From: Propionibacteriaceae bacterium
GTDB lineage: Bacteria > Actinomycetota > Actinomycetes > Propionibacteriales > Propionibacteriaceae
Direction of reading: 5' to 3'
Assembly (NCBI GenBank): GCA_025923975.1
Contig: JAICEV010000276.1
Span: 1 to 5,177, forward strand
DNA length: 5,177 bases
Shown here: in pieces, positions 5,150 through 5,177 of the stretch
Numbering within the stretch: position 1 is the stretch's first letter
How the letters are laid out: each line of letters begins with the position of its first letter
Program-made: the position numbers and the translations under genes
The notes under the pieces: generated by a model
Databases searched by the model: none
What the model was told of the DNA's origin: nothing
The model's input: only the letters and a program-made list of their open reading frames with translations

Positions 5150-5177
5150 GGGTTCCAATTCGCCGGGTTCGAGCGCG

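Overview
The window looks like high-GC actinobacterial DNA. It has strong G/C preference at third codon positions, several GTG starts and GTGA start/stop overlaps. It encodes a class F sortase, a two-repeat DUF4397 surface protein, and an ECF sigma factor paired with an RskA-type anti-sigma factor. The gene set would suit Mycobacteriales, Propionibacteriales or a related order. I cannot name a genus from the sequence alone.

Positions 44-4643 hold six genes on the plus strand, packed like one operon. They are (1) a secreted DUF4397 protein with a C-terminal membrane anchor, (2) a class F sortase, (3) an ECF sigma factor, (4) a membrane-spanning zinc-type anti-sigma factor with an RskA C-terminal domain, (5) an atypical-SDR NAD(P)-binding protein, and (6) a CPBP-family intramembrane protease. 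Junctions 2/3 and 5/6 are 4-nt GTGA overlaps, junction 3/4 overlaps by 13 nt, and the two remaining gaps are 8 and 17 nt. The arrangement suggests an envelope module: a surface protein and the enzyme that may anchor it, followed by a regulator that senses from the membrane, and then a redox or nucleotide-binding protein coupled to a membrane protease. The regulatory circuit is inference; the domains are visible.

Positions 4644-5177 differ. There is no plus-strand gene. On the minus strand lie two small, closely spaced reading frames (about 69 and 77 codons once repaired). Each is interrupted by what looks like a single-base indel in a short homopolymer. Upstream of each break the sequence reads as protein in one frame, and downstream it reads in another. 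They run convergent to the operon and may be remnants of accessory or mobile DNA, or intact genes carrying sequencing errors. The minus-strand frame is still open at the right-hand window edge, so the first of the two may be incomplete.

No RNA gene, CRISPR array, insertion sequence or convincing terminator was found.
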